From: Cyanobacteriota bacterium SRBZ.bins.94.201705
GTDB taxonomy: Bacteria > Cyanobacteriota > Cyanobacteriia > Cyanobacteriales > Cyanobacteriaceae
NCBI GenBank assembly: GCA_030549855.1
Contig: JAUQQP010000009.1
Coordinates: forward strand, 1-61,261
Reading direction: 5' to 3'
DNA length: 61,261 bases
Below, piece after piece: positions 27,627 through 38,712 of the stretch. Below the pieces are notes generated by a model. That model was not told the origin of the DNA. It did no database searches and worked only from the letters and a program-made list of their open reading frames with translations. The position numbers and the translations under genes were made by a program. Numbering within the stretch: the first letter of the stretch is position 1; every line of letters starts with the position of its first letter.

Positions 27627-28610
27627 TTGGCCGTGTATCAAATCGATTGCGTAGCAAGTAAATCCATCAAAGGTCAGGGATTGTACGGCAAGTTTGTCCT
27701 CGAACCTCTGGAAAGGGGTCAGGGCATCACCATGGGCAACTCCCTGAGAAGGGTGCTGCTGTCTAATTTAGAAGGGGCGGCAGTAACCGCTGTCAGAATC
27801 GCGGGGGTAAATCACGAGTTTGCCGTACTGGAGGGGGTTAGGGAAGATGTCATGGAAATCATGCTCAACATGAAAAGCGTGGTTTTCAAGAGCTATAGCA
27901 AAACCCCTCAAATCGGCCGTCTGGTGGCTACAGGGCCCTGTACCGTTACGGCGGCACAGTTCGATCTTCCCTCCGAGATCGAGGTGGTAGACCCCTCTCA
28001 ATACATATGTACCCTGAGCAAGGGGGCTAAATTAGAAATGGAATTCCGCGTCGAGAGGGGGAAAGGTTATCGTGCCGTAGAGAAAGGGAAAGATGAAAGC
28101 ACTTCCCTAGACTTTCTCCAAATCGATGCCGTATTTATGCCGGTAACCAAGGTGAATTTCACCACCGAGGAAATACGTCATGAAGGCCGGCTGGCAGATC
28201 GTCTGATTCTCGAAGTCTGGACCAATGGCAGTATAAAACCAGAAGAAGCCCTCCAACAGGCGGCTGAAATCCTGGTTAACCTGTTTACTCCTCTCACTGA
28301 CTCCTCCCGCATCACAGGGAAACAAGAAGAAGTGGAAGAGCCCTCTGATCCCACCAGTCAAATCCCCATCGAGGAACTCAATTTGTCCGTACGGGCCTAC
28401 AATTGTCTCAAACGAGCTCAAATCAACACTGTTGCCGACCTTCTAGAATACACCCAAGAAGAGCTTTTGGAAATTAAGAACTTCGGTCAGAAATCCGCCG
28501 AGGAAGTAATACAGGCCCTCAAAGAGCGTCTCGGCATTACCCTAAGCTCGGGAAAGTCAAAAGAAGCGGGGGAGTTGATAAAAAACAGTGACCCTGTCAA
28601 TAGTCCCTAA
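27627..28610 (+). CDS. rpoA: DNA-directed RNA polymerase subunit alpha
   Basis: The alpha dimer starts RNA polymerase assembly and its C-terminal domain reads UP elements and activators. The N-terminal domain contains LEPLERGQGITMGNSLRRVLLSN and the C-terminal domain SVRAYNCLKRAQINTVADLL with NFGQKSAEEV. The protein has 327 residues. No ATG is available; the start is TTG at 27627 (LAVYQID) or GTG at 27633. The 127-base leader after rpsK contains no clear ribosome-binding site. Confidence 0.97.
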   Translation: MAVYQIDCVASKSIKGQGLYGKFVLEPLERGQGITMGNSLRRVLLSNLEGAAVTAVRIAGVNHEFAVLEGVREDVMEIMLNMKSVVFKSYSKTPQIGRLVATGPCTVTAAQFDLPSEIEVVDPSQYICTLSKGAKLEMEFRVERGKGYRAVEKGKDESTSLDFLQIDAVFMPVTKVNFTTEEIRHEGRLADRLILEVWTNGSIKPEEALQQAAEILVNLFTPLTDSSRITGKQEEVEEPSDPTSQIPIEELNLSVRAYNCLKRAQINTVADLLEYTQEELLEIKNFGQKSAEEVIQALKERLGITLSSGKSKEAGELIKNSDPVNSP

Positions 28611-28683
28611 TCCCCTGGCCCTACTCGTGCCCATTGCAATACACCAGCACACTTGTCACTAATCACTAGGGAGGTTGTTATTT

Positions 28684-29034
28684 ATGCGTCACCGTCGTAA
28701 GGTGCCAAAACTAGGCCGCCCGGCTGACCAGCGCAAAGCCCTTCTCCGGGCCCTAACCACTCAACTGTTGCGGGAGGGGCGTGTGGTCACTACCCTGGCA
28801 CGGGCAAAGGCAGTCCGTAGCACCGTAGAAAAAATGATTACTCTCGCTAAGGAGGGAACCCTGGCCGCTCGTCGTCGGGCCCTCGGCTATATATATGACG
28901 AGCATCTGGTCCATGACGTCTTTGCCAAAGTGCAGGAACGTTATGGAGACCGTAACGGCGGCTATACCCGCGTGTTGCGCACTAAAAACCGTCGGGGTGA
29001 TAATGCCGAAATGGCCATTATTGAGCTGGTCTAA
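28684..29034 (+). CDS. rplQ: 50S ribosomal protein L17
   Basis: L17 binds 23S rRNA domain III. The 116-residue protein starts [24 protein letters not shown] and contains [14 protein letters not shown] at the end. GGGAGGTTG precedes the ATG at 28684; an earlier in-frame TTG adds three residues and is not needed. Confidence 0.97.
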   Translation: MRHRRKVPKLGRPADQRKALLRALTTQLLREGRVVTTLARAKAVRSTVEKMITLAKEGTLAARRRALGYIYDEHLVHDVFAKVQERYGDRNGGYTRVLRTKNRRGDNAEMAIIELV

Positions 29035-29043
29035 AGAGCCTTC

Positions 29044-29871
29044 ATGAGGGATAACCCCCAAAGGAGAATAGCCCTCCTCATTCAGTACCTGGGGACAAAC
29101 TTCCACGGTTGGCAAAAACAACCGGGTTGTAGGTCTGTCCAGGAGGAAATGGAAAAGGCTATTGCCCAAGTTGTAGGCCAGAGAGTGACTCTGGTGGGCG
29201 CGGGAAGAACCGACACGGGAGTCCATGCCGCCGGCCAGGTGGCCCACTTTGACGTGTCCTCTAGCATCCCCCCAGAGGCCTGGGCTAAGGTGTTAAAGGG
29301 CTACCTCCCAGAAGACATCCTCGTCATAGCCTCCACAGAAGTCCCCCCCCACTGGCATGCCTGTTTCTCCGCCTCCTACCGTCGTTATCGTTATACTATA
29401 TACACGGGCAAGTCTCCTAATATTTTCCTCAACCCCTTTACCTGGCACTACTATTATAGGCCACTGGATGAACACCTCATGCGAGAGGCTCTTCTGCCTA
29501 TGTTGGGCGTCCACGATTTCTCCGCCTTCCGTCGGGCAGGTTCCCCTCGTAGCCACTCTGTGCTAGAAGTGCAGCAGGTGCACTGTGAAAGATATGGGGA
29601 GGACTTAATTAACATCGAGATTCAGGCCAGTGGCTTTTTGTATGGCATGGTGCGACTAATGGTGGGGATGTTGGTGGAGGTAGGTGCCGGCAGGAGAAAC
29701 CTCTCGGAATTCTACGACATTTGGAAAAACCGCCGTCGGGATATGGTTAAATACTCCGCACCCGCCAAGGGTTTGTGTCTCCTAAAAGTAGGTTACCCCC
29801 ATATGCCCTTCCCTCACCAACCCTCCTTCTCTACCTTACTTTCCTTTAATAATCTTTTTACGTTTACCTGA
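29044..29871 (+). CDS. truA: tRNA pseudouridine synthase A
   Basis: TruA makes pseudouridine at tRNA positions 38-40 of the anticodon stem-loop. The catalytic aspartate lies in GAGRTDTGVHA, near residue 58, and FHGWQKQPG and DFSAFRRAGSPR are conserved blocks. The protein has 275 residues with a hydrophobic, variable C-terminal tail. It lies 9 bases after rplQ and 15 before rplM. Confidence 0.96.
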   Translation: MRDNPQRRIALLIQYLGTNFHGWQKQPGCRSVQEEMEKAIAQVVGQRVTLVGAGRTDTGVHAAGQVAHFDVSSSIPPEAWAKVLKGYLPEDILVIASTEVPPHWHACFSASYRRYRYTIYTGKSPNIFLNPFTWHYYYRPLDEHLMREALLPMLGVHDFSAFRRAGSPRSHSVLEVQQVHCERYGEDLINIEIQASGFLYGMVRLMVGMLVEVGAGRRNLSEFYDIWKNRRRDMVKYSAPAKGLCLLKVGYPHMPFPHQPSFSTLLSFNNLFTFT

Positions 29872-29886
29872 ACCACAAGTAGGACA

Positions 29887-30339
29887 ATGAACAAGACTGT
29901 AGTTCCATCTCTGGACAGTATAGAAAAAAAATGGTATGTGGTAGACGCAGCCGGAATGCGTCTTGGCCGACTTGCCTCGGAAATTGCTAAAATCCTTAGG
30001 GGCAAGAATAAACCTATTTATACCCCACACCTAGACACCGGTGACTATGTCATCGTAGTCAATGCGGAAAAAGTCGTAGTCACCGGCAAAAAGCCCCAGC
30101 AAAAATTATACCGTCGTCACTCCGGACGGCCTGGTGGTATGAAGGTAGAATCTTTTGCCCACCTGCAGAAACGTATTCCTGAAAGAATCATTGAACTGGC
30201 CGTTAAGGGGATGTTGCCCAAGAATAGACTTGGCAGAAGACTGTTTACAAAACTTAAAGTATATGCTGGCCCTAACCACCCCCACCAGGCACAAAAACCA
30301 GAAGTGTTGAAAATTGATACTAACACGGGAGGTAATTAG
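29887..30339 (+). CDS. rplM: 50S ribosomal protein L13
   Basis: L13 is an early 50S assembly protein. The 150-residue protein contains [19 protein letters not shown] and the signature [20 protein letters not shown]. It ends 2 bases before rpsI, the usual pairing. Confidence 0.98.
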   Translation: MNKTVVPSLDSIEKKWYVVDAAGMRLGRLASEIAKILRGKNKPIYTPHLDTGDYVIVVNAEKVVVTGKKPQQKLYRRHSGRPGGMKVESFAHLQKRIPERIIELAVKGMLPKNRLGRRLFTKLKVYAGPNHPHQAQKPEVLKIDTNTGGN

Positions 30340-30341
30340 CA

Positions 30342-30740
30342 ATGTCTAACCAGGTAGTGTACATGGGCACTGGCCGTCGCAAAACTGCCGTCGCCAGGGT
30401 GCGTCTGGTACCCGGCACTGGTAAGGTCACCATCAACAATCGTCCAGCTGAGGAGTATTTTCAGAACATACCCGGTTACGTTCAAAATCTAAAAGCTCCC
30501 CTGGAAACCTTGGGCCTGGAGTCCGAGTATGACATCATTGTTAAGGCCCAGGGGGGCGGTTTAACCGGGCAAGCTGACGCCGTCAAATTGGGTGTGGCCC
30601 GTGCCCTTTGTCAAATAGATCCGGATTATCGTCAACCCTTGAAGGCGGAAGGCTATCTAACCCGTGATCCCCGCGCTAAAGAGCGGAAGAAATACGGTTT
30701 GAAGAAAGCTCGTAAGGCCCCTCAATACTCCAAACGTTAA
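30342..30740 (+). CDS. rpsI: 30S ribosomal protein S9
   Basis: The C-terminal tail of S9 touches the P-site tRNA. The 132-residue protein has [17 protein letters not shown] at the start and [25 protein letters not shown] at the end, the conserved tail. GGAGGTAATTAGCA precedes the ATG. Confidence 0.98.
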   Translation: MSNQVVYMGTGRRKTAVARVRLVPGTGKVTINNRPAEEYFQNIPGYVQNLKAPLETLGLESEYDIIVKAQGGGLTGQADAVKLGVARALCQIDPDYRQPLKAEGYLTRDPRAKERKKYGLKKARKAPQYSKR

Positions 30741-30775
30741 TTTTCCTGGGTTTTTATTGCAAGGAGGTTGTTGTT

Positions 30776-31033
30776 ATGCCTAAAGAAGGAATCCATCCCC
30801 AGTGGTACCCCGATGCCAGAGTCTTCTGTGAAGGCAAGGAAGTAATGCGGGTAGGTTCCACCAAGCCGGAAATCCATGTGGAAGTTTGGTCGGGCAACCA
30901 CCCCTTCTACACTGGTACTCAGAAAATTATCGACACTGAGGGAAGAGTTGATCGCTTCCTGCGTAAGTACGGTATCCTAGGCAAAGACAATAAGGACAAA
31001 GACAAGGAGAAGAAGGAAAACAAGGAACAGTAG
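30776..31033 (+). CDS. rpmE: 50S ribosomal protein L31
   Basis: L31 bridges the two subunits. The core is IHPQWYPDARVFCEGKEV and the end block GRVDRFLRKYG. Of the zinc-binding cysteines only one (in VFCEG) is present, so it is the zinc-free (C-) form. The last 17 residues are a Lys/Asp/Glu-rich tail beyond the usual end. AAGGAGGTTGTT gives a strong ribosome-binding site. Confidence 0.95.
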   Translation: MPKEGIHPQWYPDARVFCEGKEVMRVGSTKPEIHVEVWSGNHPFYTGTQKIIDTEGRVDRFLRKYGILGKDNKDKDKEKKENKEQ

Positions 31034-31060
31034 AAACCATTGACTTATCAGTCCACCAAT

Positions 31061-31111
31061 AGGGGGCGTGTCCTTGTTGGCTAAAAATCCTCCATAATGC
31101 GCCCCCCCTTA
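31061..31111 (+). repeat. Inverted repeat after rpmE
   Basis: AGGGGGCG at 31061-31068 can pair with CGCCCCCC at 31100-31107 with a 31-base loop. No T-run follows, so it is not a classic terminator. It lies in the 215-bp gap between rpmE and mfd, which contains no gene, and could mark the end of the ribosomal operon transcript. Confidence 0.35.
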
Positions 31112-31248
31112 TAGCCGCCAATGACGTGGGCGATTTGTTGTAAAACACACTTGTCCTAAACGCCCTCCTGTCATCGGTGGCATTAGTTTTTTGGTTTACC
31201 CCCCTGGATGTGATACCATAGCCCATAGTTAGAGCACCTGTTGCAGTA

Positions 31249-34200
31249 ATGTCCCTACAATCTGTAGTTCGTCATATCAGTCGCTCCACCATCGCAGAAG
31301 AGTTAATAGAAAAGCTAAAGGCTGCCGGAGGATTATCCCTGAGGGGGGCAACTCGTCTGCCAAAGAGTCTAATAGCCTCTGCTACCGGACAGAAAATAAA
31401 TCATAATCTCCTAGTAGTATGTGCCACTCTGGAAGAGGCGGCCCGTTGGGCGGCCTGTCTGGAATTGATGGGCTGGAAACAGGTTTTTTTCTACCCAACC
31501 TCCTCTGCCACTTTCTATGAAACATTCACCCCCGAGTCGGAAATGGTGTGGGGGCAATTGCAAACTCTTGCCAGTCTGGTAGCAGAAAATACCCCCACCC
31601 CCTGGGCTATGGTTACCACGGAAATGGGATTGCAACCACATCTGCCCCCTCCCTTCATCTTCAAGAAGTATTGCCTCCAGTTGGTAAAGGGCATGACTGT
31701 TGAAATTGGGGAGATTGGCCGGATTTTAACCTCCCTGGGCTACGAGCGTACAACAATGGTCGAAAGGGAGGGACAGTGGGCAGTTAGAGGCAATCTCGTA
31801 GACATTTTCCCTGTTTCTGCCGAACTTCCCCTTCGTTTGGAGTGGTTTGGTGACCAGTTGGAGGAAATTAGAGAGTTCGAGCCTTCCTCCCAACGTAGTC
31901 TGGACTCCATAGAACAGTTTACCATTACCCCCGTCCATTGGGAGCCCATCATTGCCCAACACCTTCCCCTTTCCAACGCCCTCAAACCCTACTTAACAGC
32001 GGAAGAATGGGAAAAACTAGAGACCTGTGATACCCCCGACTACACAAAGGTTTTAAGAACTCCCCTGACACGTTTTTTAGGGGTTGCTTTTGGGGAAAAG
32101 GTGGCGGATATATTGGACTACTTGCCTTCTAATACCATTTTGGCTATTGATGAACTAGACCACTGTATTGCTCATAGTAGTGTTTGGTTGGACCAGGCAG
32201 AAAAAGACTGGCAATTGGCCAACGATTTGTTAGTAGATAAAAATACAACTATTCCCAAGATTCATCGCAGTTTTTCTGAGTCTTTAAACAAGAGTAGACA
32301 CCTAAAAATATTTCTTTCGGAATTGGCGGTTTCTTCTCCTAATGTCCCTCCCTTACCCACCTTTGATATATCTACCCGTGCCCTTCCTGTTTCCCCTCAC
32401 CAAATTGCTAAAATAGCTGAGTTTTTGAGAGGCAAAAGGGAAATCGACGACAACATAAATCTAGGTAAGTACAATAACTGGTTAATTTCTGCCCAACCCT
32501 CCCGCACAGTTTCCCTAATAAGAGAACATGATTGCCCCGCCCAATTTGTAGCAAATCCTCTCGATTTTGGCACCATTGATTCCCTGCAAAGACAGGGAGT
32601 TTGTGTAGCTTTAAAATACTCCGGGAGTGCGGAATTAGAAGGATTTATTCTGCCCACTTTTCGCCTGGCCGTCATTACAGACAGAGAAATTTATGGACAA
32701 CACAGTTTAGCCACCCCCACCTATATTCGTAAAAAAAGGAGGGCTGCCTCTAGACAGGTTGATTTAGACAAGTTAAAACCCAACGATTATGTTGTTCATA
32801 AGTACCATGGTATCGGTCAATTTTTAGGACTGGAAACCTTTGAGGGGAGAGAATATTTAGTTATCAGATATGCGGATGGATTATTAAGAGTCCCAGCGGA
32901 TAGCCTAGATTTAGTAAGCCGTTATCGCTCCCTCGAAGCCAAGCCTCCACAATTACATAAAATGTCGGGGAGGGAGTGGCAAAATACTAAAAATAGGGTC
33001 AAAAAATCCCTTAAAAAACTCGCTTTTGACCTAGTAAAATTGTACAGCACCAGAAGCCAACAGCGGAAAACTCCTTGTCCGCCGGATACCCCCTGGCAAG
33101 TAGAATTAGAAGAGTCTTTTCCCTATCAACCAACCCCTGACCAATTAAAGGCAATTCAAGAGGTAAAAAGAGATTTAGAAAGTGACCGTCCCATGGATAG
33201 ACTTATCTGTGGGGATGTGGGTTTTGGGAAAACGGAGGTGGCAATTAGGGCGATTTTTAAAGTAGTAACTGCGGCGAATAAACAAGTAGTTTTTCTGGCG
33301 CCCACCACAATTTTATCCCAACAACATTATCAGACTTTAGTAGAAAGATTTGCTCCCTATCCTATCAATGTAGGCCTACTAAATCGCTTCAGAAGCCCCG
33401 CAGAAAGAAAAGAAATAATCCAGAAATTAGCCACGGGAGAATTAGATGTTGTAGTGGGGACACACCTGTTATTAAGTGACAAAATTAAGTTCAAAAATTT
33501 GGGTCTATTAGTAATAGATGAGGAGCAAAGATTTGGGGTTAATCATAAGGAAAAAATCAAGGCCATGAAGACGGAGGTGGACGTATTAACCCTGTCAGCT
33601 ACCCCCATACCTCGCACCCTCTACATGTCTCTTTCTGGGGTGAGAGATATGAGTTTGATCTTAACCCCACCACCCAATCGTCGCCCCATTAAAACTCAAA
33701 TTCTCCCGTTTCACCCGGAAGTTGTCCGCACTGCCATTCGCAACGAGTTGGACAGGGGAGGACAGATATTTTATGTAGTGCCCCGCATTGAGGATATAGA
33801 AAAAACCGCCGCCATGTTACTAGAAATGTTGCCCAGTTTAAGGATAGCCATAGCCCATGGACAAATGGAAGAGGGGCAACTAGAAAGTACTATGTTAGCT
33901 TTCAACAATGGGGAGGCGGATTTACTGCTGTGTACTACTATTATTGAATCCGGGTTGGATATTCCTCGGGTGAACACCATAATTATAGAATCAGCCCACC
34001 GTTTCGGTCTAGCCCAGTTGTACCAGTTGCGGGGAAGAGTAGGACGTACGGGGATTCAGGCTTATGCCTGGCTGTTGTACCCCAATGAGGAAACCCTTTC
34101 CGACACTGCCCGCATGAGAATCTTTGCCCTACAAGAGTTTTCCCAACTTGGTTCAGGTTATCACTTAGCCATGCGGGATATGGAAATAAGGGGGGTAGGG

Positions 34201-34767
34201 AATCTGTTTGGGGCTGAACAATCCGGACATATGCAGGCCATAGGATTTGAATTGTATACAGAGATGTTACGGGAAGCTATCAACGAAGTCCAGGGGCAAG
34301 AAATCCCCATGGTGGAAGACACCCAAATCGACCTAAAACTCACTGCCCTTATCCCCAATTCCTATATTCCTGACTTAGAACAGAAAATGTCTGCCTATAG
34401 GGCCATTACCTCCGTCACCTCCCAAAGGGAAATTAAACAAATAGAGGCGGAGTGGCGGGATAGATATGGGCCAATTCCCGAGGTAGCTAAACAACTACTG
34501 GAAGTGGCACAATTAAAACTCAAAGCCAAATCCCTAGGTTTTTCCAGAATTAAACCAGAAGGGAAACAAAACGTAGTACTAGAGACTCCAATGCAGGAAC
34601 CAGCCTGGCAAAAGCTGGCGGAAAGGCTGCCCGCCCACCTACGTAGTCGTTTCGTCTACGCCAAGAATAAGGTTGTAGTCAAGGGATTAGGTGCCCTTAA
34701 ACCCAGTGAACAATTGAAGACATTAAATCTCTGGTTTGACTATCTCCAGTCAGACTCCGGAAACTAA
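31249..34767 (+). CDS. mfd: Transcription-repair coupling factor
   Basis: Mfd removes RNA polymerase stalled at DNA damage and recruits UvrA. The 1172-residue protein has the UvrB-homology part at the N terminus, the polymerase-interaction domain [18 protein letters not shown] near residue 505, and the superfamily 2 helicase core with Walker [16 protein letters not shown] in VIDEEQRFG and the TRG-type block [12 protein letters not shown]. The end of the gene overlaps the convergent isoaspartyl peptidase gene by 18 bases. Confidence 0.97.
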   Translation: MSLQSVVRHISRSTIAEELIEKLKAAGGLSLRGATRLPKSLIASATGQKINHNLLVVCATLEEAARWAACLELMGWKQVFFYPTSSATFYETFTPESEMVWGQLQTLASLVAENTPTPWAMVTTEMGLQPHLPPPFIFKKYCLQLVKGMTVEIGEIGRILTSLGYERTTMVEREGQWAVRGNLVDIFPVSAELPLRLEWFGDQLEEIREFEPSSQRSLDSIEQFTITPVHWEPIIAQHLPLSNALKPYLTAEEWEKLETCDTPDYTKVLRTPLTRFLGVAFGEKVADILDYLPSNTILAIDELDHCIAHSSVWLDQAEKDWQLANDLLVDKNTTIPKIHRSFSESLNKSRHLKIFLSELAVSSPNVPPLPTFDISTRALPVSPHQIAKIAEFLRGKREIDDNINLGKYNNWLISAQPSRTVSLIREHDCPAQFVANPLDFGTIDSLQRQGVCVALKYSGSAELEGFILPTFRLAVITDREIYGQHSLATPTYIRKKRRAASRQVDLDKLKPNDYVVHKYHGIGQFLGLETFEGREYLVIRYADGLLRVPADSLDLVSRYRSLEAKPPQLHKMSGREWQNTKNRVKKSLKKLAFDLVKLYSTRSQQRKTPCPPDTPWQVELEESFPYQPTPDQLKAIQEVKRDLESDRPMDRLICGDVGFGKTEVAIRAIFKVVTAANKQVVFLAPTTILSQQHYQTLVERFAPYPINVGLLNRFRSPAERKEIIQKLATGELDVVVGTHLLLSDKIKFKNLGLLVIDEEQRFGVNHKEKIKAMKTEVDVLTLSATPIPRTLYMSLSGVRDMSLILTPPPNRRPIKTQILPFHPEVVRTAIRNELDRGGQIFYVVPRIEDIEKTAAMLLEMLPSLRIAIAHGQMEEGQLESTMLAFNNGEADLLLCTTIIESGLDIPRVNTIIIESAHRFGLAQLYQLRGRVGRTGIQAYAWLLYPNEETLSDTARMRIFALQEFSQLGSGYHLAMRDMEIRGVGNLFGAEQSGHMQAIGFELYTEMLREAINEVQGQEIPMVEDTQIDLKLTALIPNSYIPDLEQKMSAYRAITSVTSQREIKQIEAEWRDRYGPIPEVAKQLLEVAQLKLKAKSLGFSRIKPEGKQNVVLETPMQEPAWQKLAERLPAHLRSRFVYAKNKVVVKGLGALKPSEQLKTLNLWFDYLQSDSGN

Positions 34768-35706
34768 TTTCCCTTCCGGCCACTGCAGACTGTCCCCTAT
34801 TTTTGTGCCATCGTGGTATGCTGCCAGTAGCACCTCGCTGGTTTTGCCAAAGACTATACTACCTCGGTAGTCTATGGCGATAGCCCCCAAGTCTCTACCA
34901 TTTTGTTTTGCCTCTTTCATGGACTTTTCCATGGCTTCAAACAGAGACAAGCCATCGGTGACGCGGATTACCACCTTAGCTGCCAGGCATTCGTCAATAA
35001 TATCTTCTCCTATACCAGTGCAACTGACACCAGCAAAGGCATTAGCGTAGTTACCGGCAGGCATTGCCGAGTCACTCACCCGGCCAATTCTTTCCAAACC
35101 CTTACCCCCAGTGGAGGTGCCAGCACTTATTCTCCCCTGTTTATCCAAAGCCACCACGCCAATAGTGCCCCTTCTAGCATTGTCCTGTCCGGAGGGCCTT
35201 TCAGCAATAACTGCGGCCATTTTTTTGGCAAAATTGTTTTTCCTCTCCTCCAGCCATTCCTGTAAGCGCAAATCCGTGAGAGGATCATATAGGGGCAATT
35301 GTAACTCCCTTGCCAACTGGGCGCTTCCGTAGTCAGACAACACCCTATCCTCTTCCTTTTGGAGGAAATAAGCCAATTCGATGGGGTTTTTTACTCCAGA
35401 GACGTTAATCACACCACTAAACCTTTGCCTTTCCCCATCCATCAGGGAGGCACTCATGCGTATCTGTCCATCTGATTGTAGTACAGAACCAGTACCGGCA
35501 TTAAAACGGGGATTATCTTCCAACAGCTTACAACCCTGCACCACTGCCACAGTAGCGGATTCCCCCGCTAGTAATAGCTCATAGACCTGCTGTACAATTT
35601 GGTGTAGTTCCTGACGCACTCCTGCTACATCTTCCTTACTTTTGAGGGAACTGCCGGCGCCACCGTGTATAATCAACTTGGGTTGTACTTGTCTTGTTGC
35701 CGTCAT
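34750..35706 (-). CDS. Isoaspartyl peptidase / L-asparaginase (type III, Ntn hydrolase)
   Basis: Enzymes of this family cleave themselves and then hydrolyse isoaspartyl dipeptides, including those released from cyanophycin, and asparagine. The 318-residue protein has the N-terminal block LIIHGGAGS and the autocleavage site before T181 in [14 protein letters not shown], which makes T181 the catalytic nucleophile of the beta chain. The [11 protein letters not shown] and [10 protein letters not shown] blocks also fit. Its 3' end overlaps mfd by 18 bases, tail to tail. Confidence 0.93.
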   Translation of the reverse strand: MTATRQVQPKLIIHGGAGSSLKSKEDVAGVRQELHQIVQQVYELLLAGESATVAVVQGCKLLEDNPRFNAGTGSVLQSDGQIRMSASLMDGERQRFSGVINVSGVKNPIELAYFLQKEEDRVLSDYGSAQLARELQLPLYDPLTDLRLQEWLEERKNNFAKKMAAVIAERPSGQDNARRGTIGVVALDKQGRISAGTSTGGKGLERIGRVSDSAMPAGNYANAFAGVSCTGIGEDIIDECLAAKVVIRVTDGLSLFEAMEKSMKEAKQNGRDLGAIAIDYRGSIVFGKTSEVLLAAYHDGTKIGDSLQWPEGKLVSGV

Positions 35707-35797
35707 TATGAAAAAGTAGTGGGATTCTAAGCCAGAGTACTAAACATCCTGTATATTATAACCTCGACGGAGACACATCTGGACAGGAGGAACAAAA

Positions 35798-36097
35798 ATG
35801 CACGCACTCTCCCTCCCCACGTGGATAGTTCATGTTTCCAGTGTCATTGAGTGGATAGCGGCCATTTGGTTTGTGTGGCGTTACGGGGAGGTGACAAAAG
35901 ATCCTAGTTGGTACTGGTTAGCCTTCGGCATGCTGCCAGCCCTAGTCAGTGCCATGTGTGCCATAACCTGGCATTTATTTGACAACAGCCCCTCTTGGGA
36001 GTGGCTAGTAACCCTGCAGGCGTTTACCACCCTTGTTGGAAATATTACACTGTGTATAGGGGGTTGGAAGATTTGGCAGACAAGGGGAGGGGCTTAG
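35798..36097 (+). CDS. DUF2499 membrane protein (Ycf49-like)
   Basis: This 99-residue protein is a membrane protein with hydrophobic segments at about residues 6-26, 38-62 and 70-92. LSLPTWIVHVSSVIEWIAA and WHLFDNSP match the DUF2499/Ycf49 family shared by cyanobacteria and plastids; function unknown. ACAGGAGGAAC provides a good ribosome-binding site and a TATATTAT sequence upstream may be part of the promoter. A hairpin terminator follows. Confidence 0.85.
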   Translation: MHALSLPTWIVHVSSVIEWIAAIWFVWRYGEVTKDPSWYWLAFGMLPALVSAMCAITWHLFDNSPSWEWLVTLQAFTTLVGNITLCIGGWKIWQTRGGA

Positions 36098-36115
36098 TGG
36101 GGGGGGAGGGACTGT

Positions 36116-36138
36116 CTCCCCCTGGGGGAGGTGTTTTT
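36116..36138 (+). terminator. Terminator after the Ycf49-like gene
   Basis: CTCCC pairs with GGGAG around a short CCTGG loop at 36116-36130, followed by GTGTTTTT. It lies about 20 bases after the stop codon and separates the gene from the convergent apcC. Confidence 0.6.
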
Positions 36139-36177
36139 CTGGGAAAGAGCCTTCCTTCTTCCCTTTCTGGGGTGTAG

Positions 36178-36381
36178 TTATAACAAGCCAGTATTGACAC
36201 CAGGACGGCCGGTTGCCAGTTGAACCTTGAGGATTTTGCCGCCCATTTTTTGGATTCTTTGTTGCTCTTGAAACCAGTTATCGTAGGGTACTAACTTGGT
36301 GAAGTAGGTATTTTGTAGTTCTCTTTGAGTTCTAATTCTGGTTTGACTGGGCACACAGGCGGTAATTTTGAACATTCTCAT
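36178..36381 (-). CDS. apcC: Phycobilisome 7.8 kDa core linker
   Basis: ApcC is a small linker that caps the allophycocyanin cylinders in the phycobilisome core. The 67-residue protein MRMFKITACVPSQTRIRTQ... is the typical sequence of the family and ends in NTGLL. I use the ATG at 36381. It lies 219 bases downstream of apcB, a gap that contains a short hairpin (AACCC/GGGTT at 36553-36571), which may reduce apcC expression relative to apcAB. Confidence 0.97.
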   Translation of the reverse strand: MRMFKITACVPSQTRIRTQRELQNTYFTKLVPYDNWFQEQQRIQKMGGKILKVQLATGRPGVNTGLL

Positions 36382-36552
36382 AGCCGACACCCCTCTTAGC
36401 TACTTTTATCTTGTTATTTTCTTTTTATTATAATTTGTTTCAAGTAGTAGTACGGACAAATATAACGGTTAGGAGTCGAGAGTCAATGCTAAATTGAGCC
36501 AGCCCACAATCTTACAGGTTGGGTCAAAATAGCACTCACTCCAGACCATCCT

Positions 36553-36571
36553 AACCCTGTATGTTGGGGTT
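36553..36571 (-). promoter_or_regulatory. Small hairpin between apcB and apcC
   Basis: AACCC at 36553-36557 pairs with GGGTT at 36567-36571 around a 9-base loop, about 30 bases after the apcB stop. Such hairpins are known between apcB and apcC in other cyanobacteria to favour the shorter apcAB transcript; here the stem is weak. Confidence 0.35.
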
Positions 36572-36600
36572 TAACCCTCTGCAAAAATCTAGGCCGGTAC

Positions 36601-37086
36601 TTAGCTTAAGCCGGAGCAGATGTAGTCGAAGTATACACCCATTTCTTTACCGGCTTCAGCGCCAACCAAGCTAGCGGTGACTTCCTTCATGGCTTGGATA
36701 GCTTGTACGGTGGAGCTGATGGGCACTCCGAGAGAGTTGTAGGTTTCCTTCAGGCCATTTAATACTCTCTCATCGAGGATGGAGGGATCACCAGCCAGCA
36801 TGGCATAGGTAGCATAGCGGAGGAAGTAGTCCAAGTCGCGGATGCAGGCGGCATAGCGACGGGTGGTGTACATATTGCCGCCGGGGCGAGTTACATCGGA
36901 ATACAGGAGGGACTTAGCTACAGCTTCTTTTACGATGTTAGCGGCATTAGCGCTGATGATGCTGGCGGCACGGACACGGAGGGCACCGCTTTGGAAATAG
37001 TTTTTCAGTTTTTGGATGGCGTTAGCGTCCAGATACTTGCCTTGAACGTCAGCGGAGTTGATTACAGCGGTGATTGCGTCTTGCAT
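36601..37086 (-). CDS. apcB: Allophycocyanin beta subunit
   Basis: ApcB pairs with ApcA to build the phycobilisome core. The 161-residue protein carries the chromophore cysteine C81 in [16 protein letters not shown], the lyase and chromophore-pocket residues of the family, and N71 in PGGNMY, the usual N-methylasparagine site. It starts 95 bases after the apcA stop. Confidence 0.98.
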   Translation of the reverse strand: MQDAITAVINSADVQGKYLDANAIQKLKNYFQSGALRVRAASIISANAANIVKEAVAKSLLYSDVTRPGGNMYTTRRYAACIRDLDYFLRYATYAMLAGDPSILDERVLNGLKETYNSLGVPISSTVQAIQAMKEVTASLVGAEAGKEMGVYFDYICSGLS

Positions 37087-37181
37087 TGTTGTTTCCTTGT
37101 TTCCTAATGGACTAGTTAGATGAGGGTGATAGATTTATGGGTTGTTTAGAGGATAACAGGACATGGAGTTAAAACCCGGGC

Positions 37182-37667
37182 TTATTGCATAGCCCCGATT
37201 ACATAGTCGAAGTAGGTAGCCGCTTCAGCAGCATCTTCGGGGGAAAGCAGGGACATAGCCACTTCTTTCATTTCCCTTACACTTTGGGCCACAGCACCGA
37301 TGTCAGTGCCCAGGGATTTGTACATTTCCTTTACCCCTATTAGGCCTATTTCTTCGATGGGGGTTACATCTCCTGCTACAATTCCGTAGGTGATTAGACG
37401 CAGGTAGTAGTCCATATCCCGCAGACAGGTGGCGGTCATTTCTTCGCCATAGGCATTGCCACCGGGGGATACGATGTCAGGGCGTTTTTGGAAGAGACGA
37501 TCGCCAGCTTCTTTAACAATACGCTCCCGGGCGCCGGTGAGGGTTTCAGCGATGCGGAGACGGGCTTCACCGGAATTTACAAAGGCCTTGATTCTGTCCA
37601 ATTCACCGGGGCTGAGATAACGAGCCTCGGCGTCTGCATTCACGATAGCTTTCGTGACGATACTCAT
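37182..37667 (-). CDS. apcA: Allophycocyanin alpha subunit
   Basis: ApcA binds phycocyanobilin at C81 ([12 protein letters not shown]) and forms the core trimer with ApcB. The 161 residues and the block [14 protein letters not shown] are standard. A GGAGG sequence precedes the ATG. Its 254-base upstream region, up to the broken transporter gene nrtD, should hold the operon promoter, but I could not identify a clear -10 element. Confidence 0.98.
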   Translation of the reverse strand: MSIVTKAIVNADAEARYLSPGELDRIKAFVNSGEARLRIAETLTGARERIVKEAGDRLFQKRPDIVSPGGNAYGEEMTATCLRDMDYYLRLITYGIVAGDVTPIEEIGLIGVKEMYKSLGTDIGAVAQSVREMKEVAMSLLSPEDAAEAATYFDYVIGAMQ

Positions 37668-37921
37668 TTAGGGATTCCTCCAAACAAGTTTTTAAATACT
37701 GTTTATTTATTAAACCAGAGACCTGGCTGAGCCCGTGCTAGTTGGATGGGAAATCTCCTGATTTCAGGGGCTCACTTTTTGCTTCTCATACTTGGCCTTT
37801 GGGGCCTTTCTGAGAATTTCTTTGAAATTGAGAGGTTTAACATCTCTTCGCTGACTATTTTGCGATATTAGGTCCCCCTGTGCTTCATTTTCTTAATACT
37901 TTTTAACATTTTGCTAAGGTA

Positions 37922-38708
37922 CTAGGCCACATCATCATGGGCATAGCGGTTGTAGAGGAAGTCGAGGACGTAGTTACGCAATTCGTAGTAGTTGGGGTCT
38001 TCCATGATAATATCGCGGATTCTGGGCCTGGGGAAGGGGACGGGGACAATTTCGCCGATAGTAGCCTGTGGCCCATTAGTCATCATGACTATCCGGTCAG
38101 CCAGGAAGAGAGCCTCATCAATATCATGGGTGAGCATTAAAACAGTACAACGATGTTCTTGCCAGATATTGAGTAGTTCTTCTTGTAGTTCTTCCTTGGT
38201 GATGGGAGCCAGGGCGCCGAAGGGTTCGTCCAGGAAGGATAAGGGGGCGGATAGCCAAGGCCCTAGCAATAGAAGTCCTTTGTCCCATACCGCCGGAAAT
38301 TTGAGTGGGCCTTTTGTCTGCGGCATCACTAAGTCCTACCAAAGCCAGGTGTTCCCGGACGATGGCCCTTTTTTCGGCCTCCTTCTTTTGCGGGTATACG
38401 GCGTCCACCGCTAGATAGACATTTTCAAATACTGTCAAGTTGGTAGTATCTTATAATTTTAAAATACCACCATTCTTTCCGGCCCAGGTTCTGTGATTCT
38501 TTGGCCCTTCAAGTATACTGCCCCTTGGGTGAGTAAAGCCGGCAACCATATTGAGAAGTGTAGACTTGCCACAGCCGGAGTGGCCAATGAGGGAGATAAA
38601 TTCACCTTTTTTGATTTCTAAGTTGATTTTCTTGAGGGCTAAATACTCTCCGCCACTGGTGCTGGGGAATACTTTTTCCACGTTGTCTACGGCTACAAAC
38701 AGTGACAT
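37922..38708 (-). pseudogene. nrtD: Broken nitrate/cyanate-type ABC transporter ATPase
   Basis: The start [15 protein letters not shown] and the Walker [10 protein letters not shown] are in one frame, which is lost soon after [12 protein letters not shown]. The middle part (NVYLAVDAVYPQKKEAEKR, ABC signature ISGGMGQRTSIARAL) is in a second frame, and the end (DEPFGALAPITKEE, MLTHDIDEALFLADR) in a third. Together they retrace NrtD or CynD from end to end, so the gene is one copy with at least two frame breaks. The N terminus looks NrtC-like, the rest NrtD-like. Sequence retention is high, so the decay is recent. Confidence 0.85.
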
Positions 38709-38712
38709 GGTT

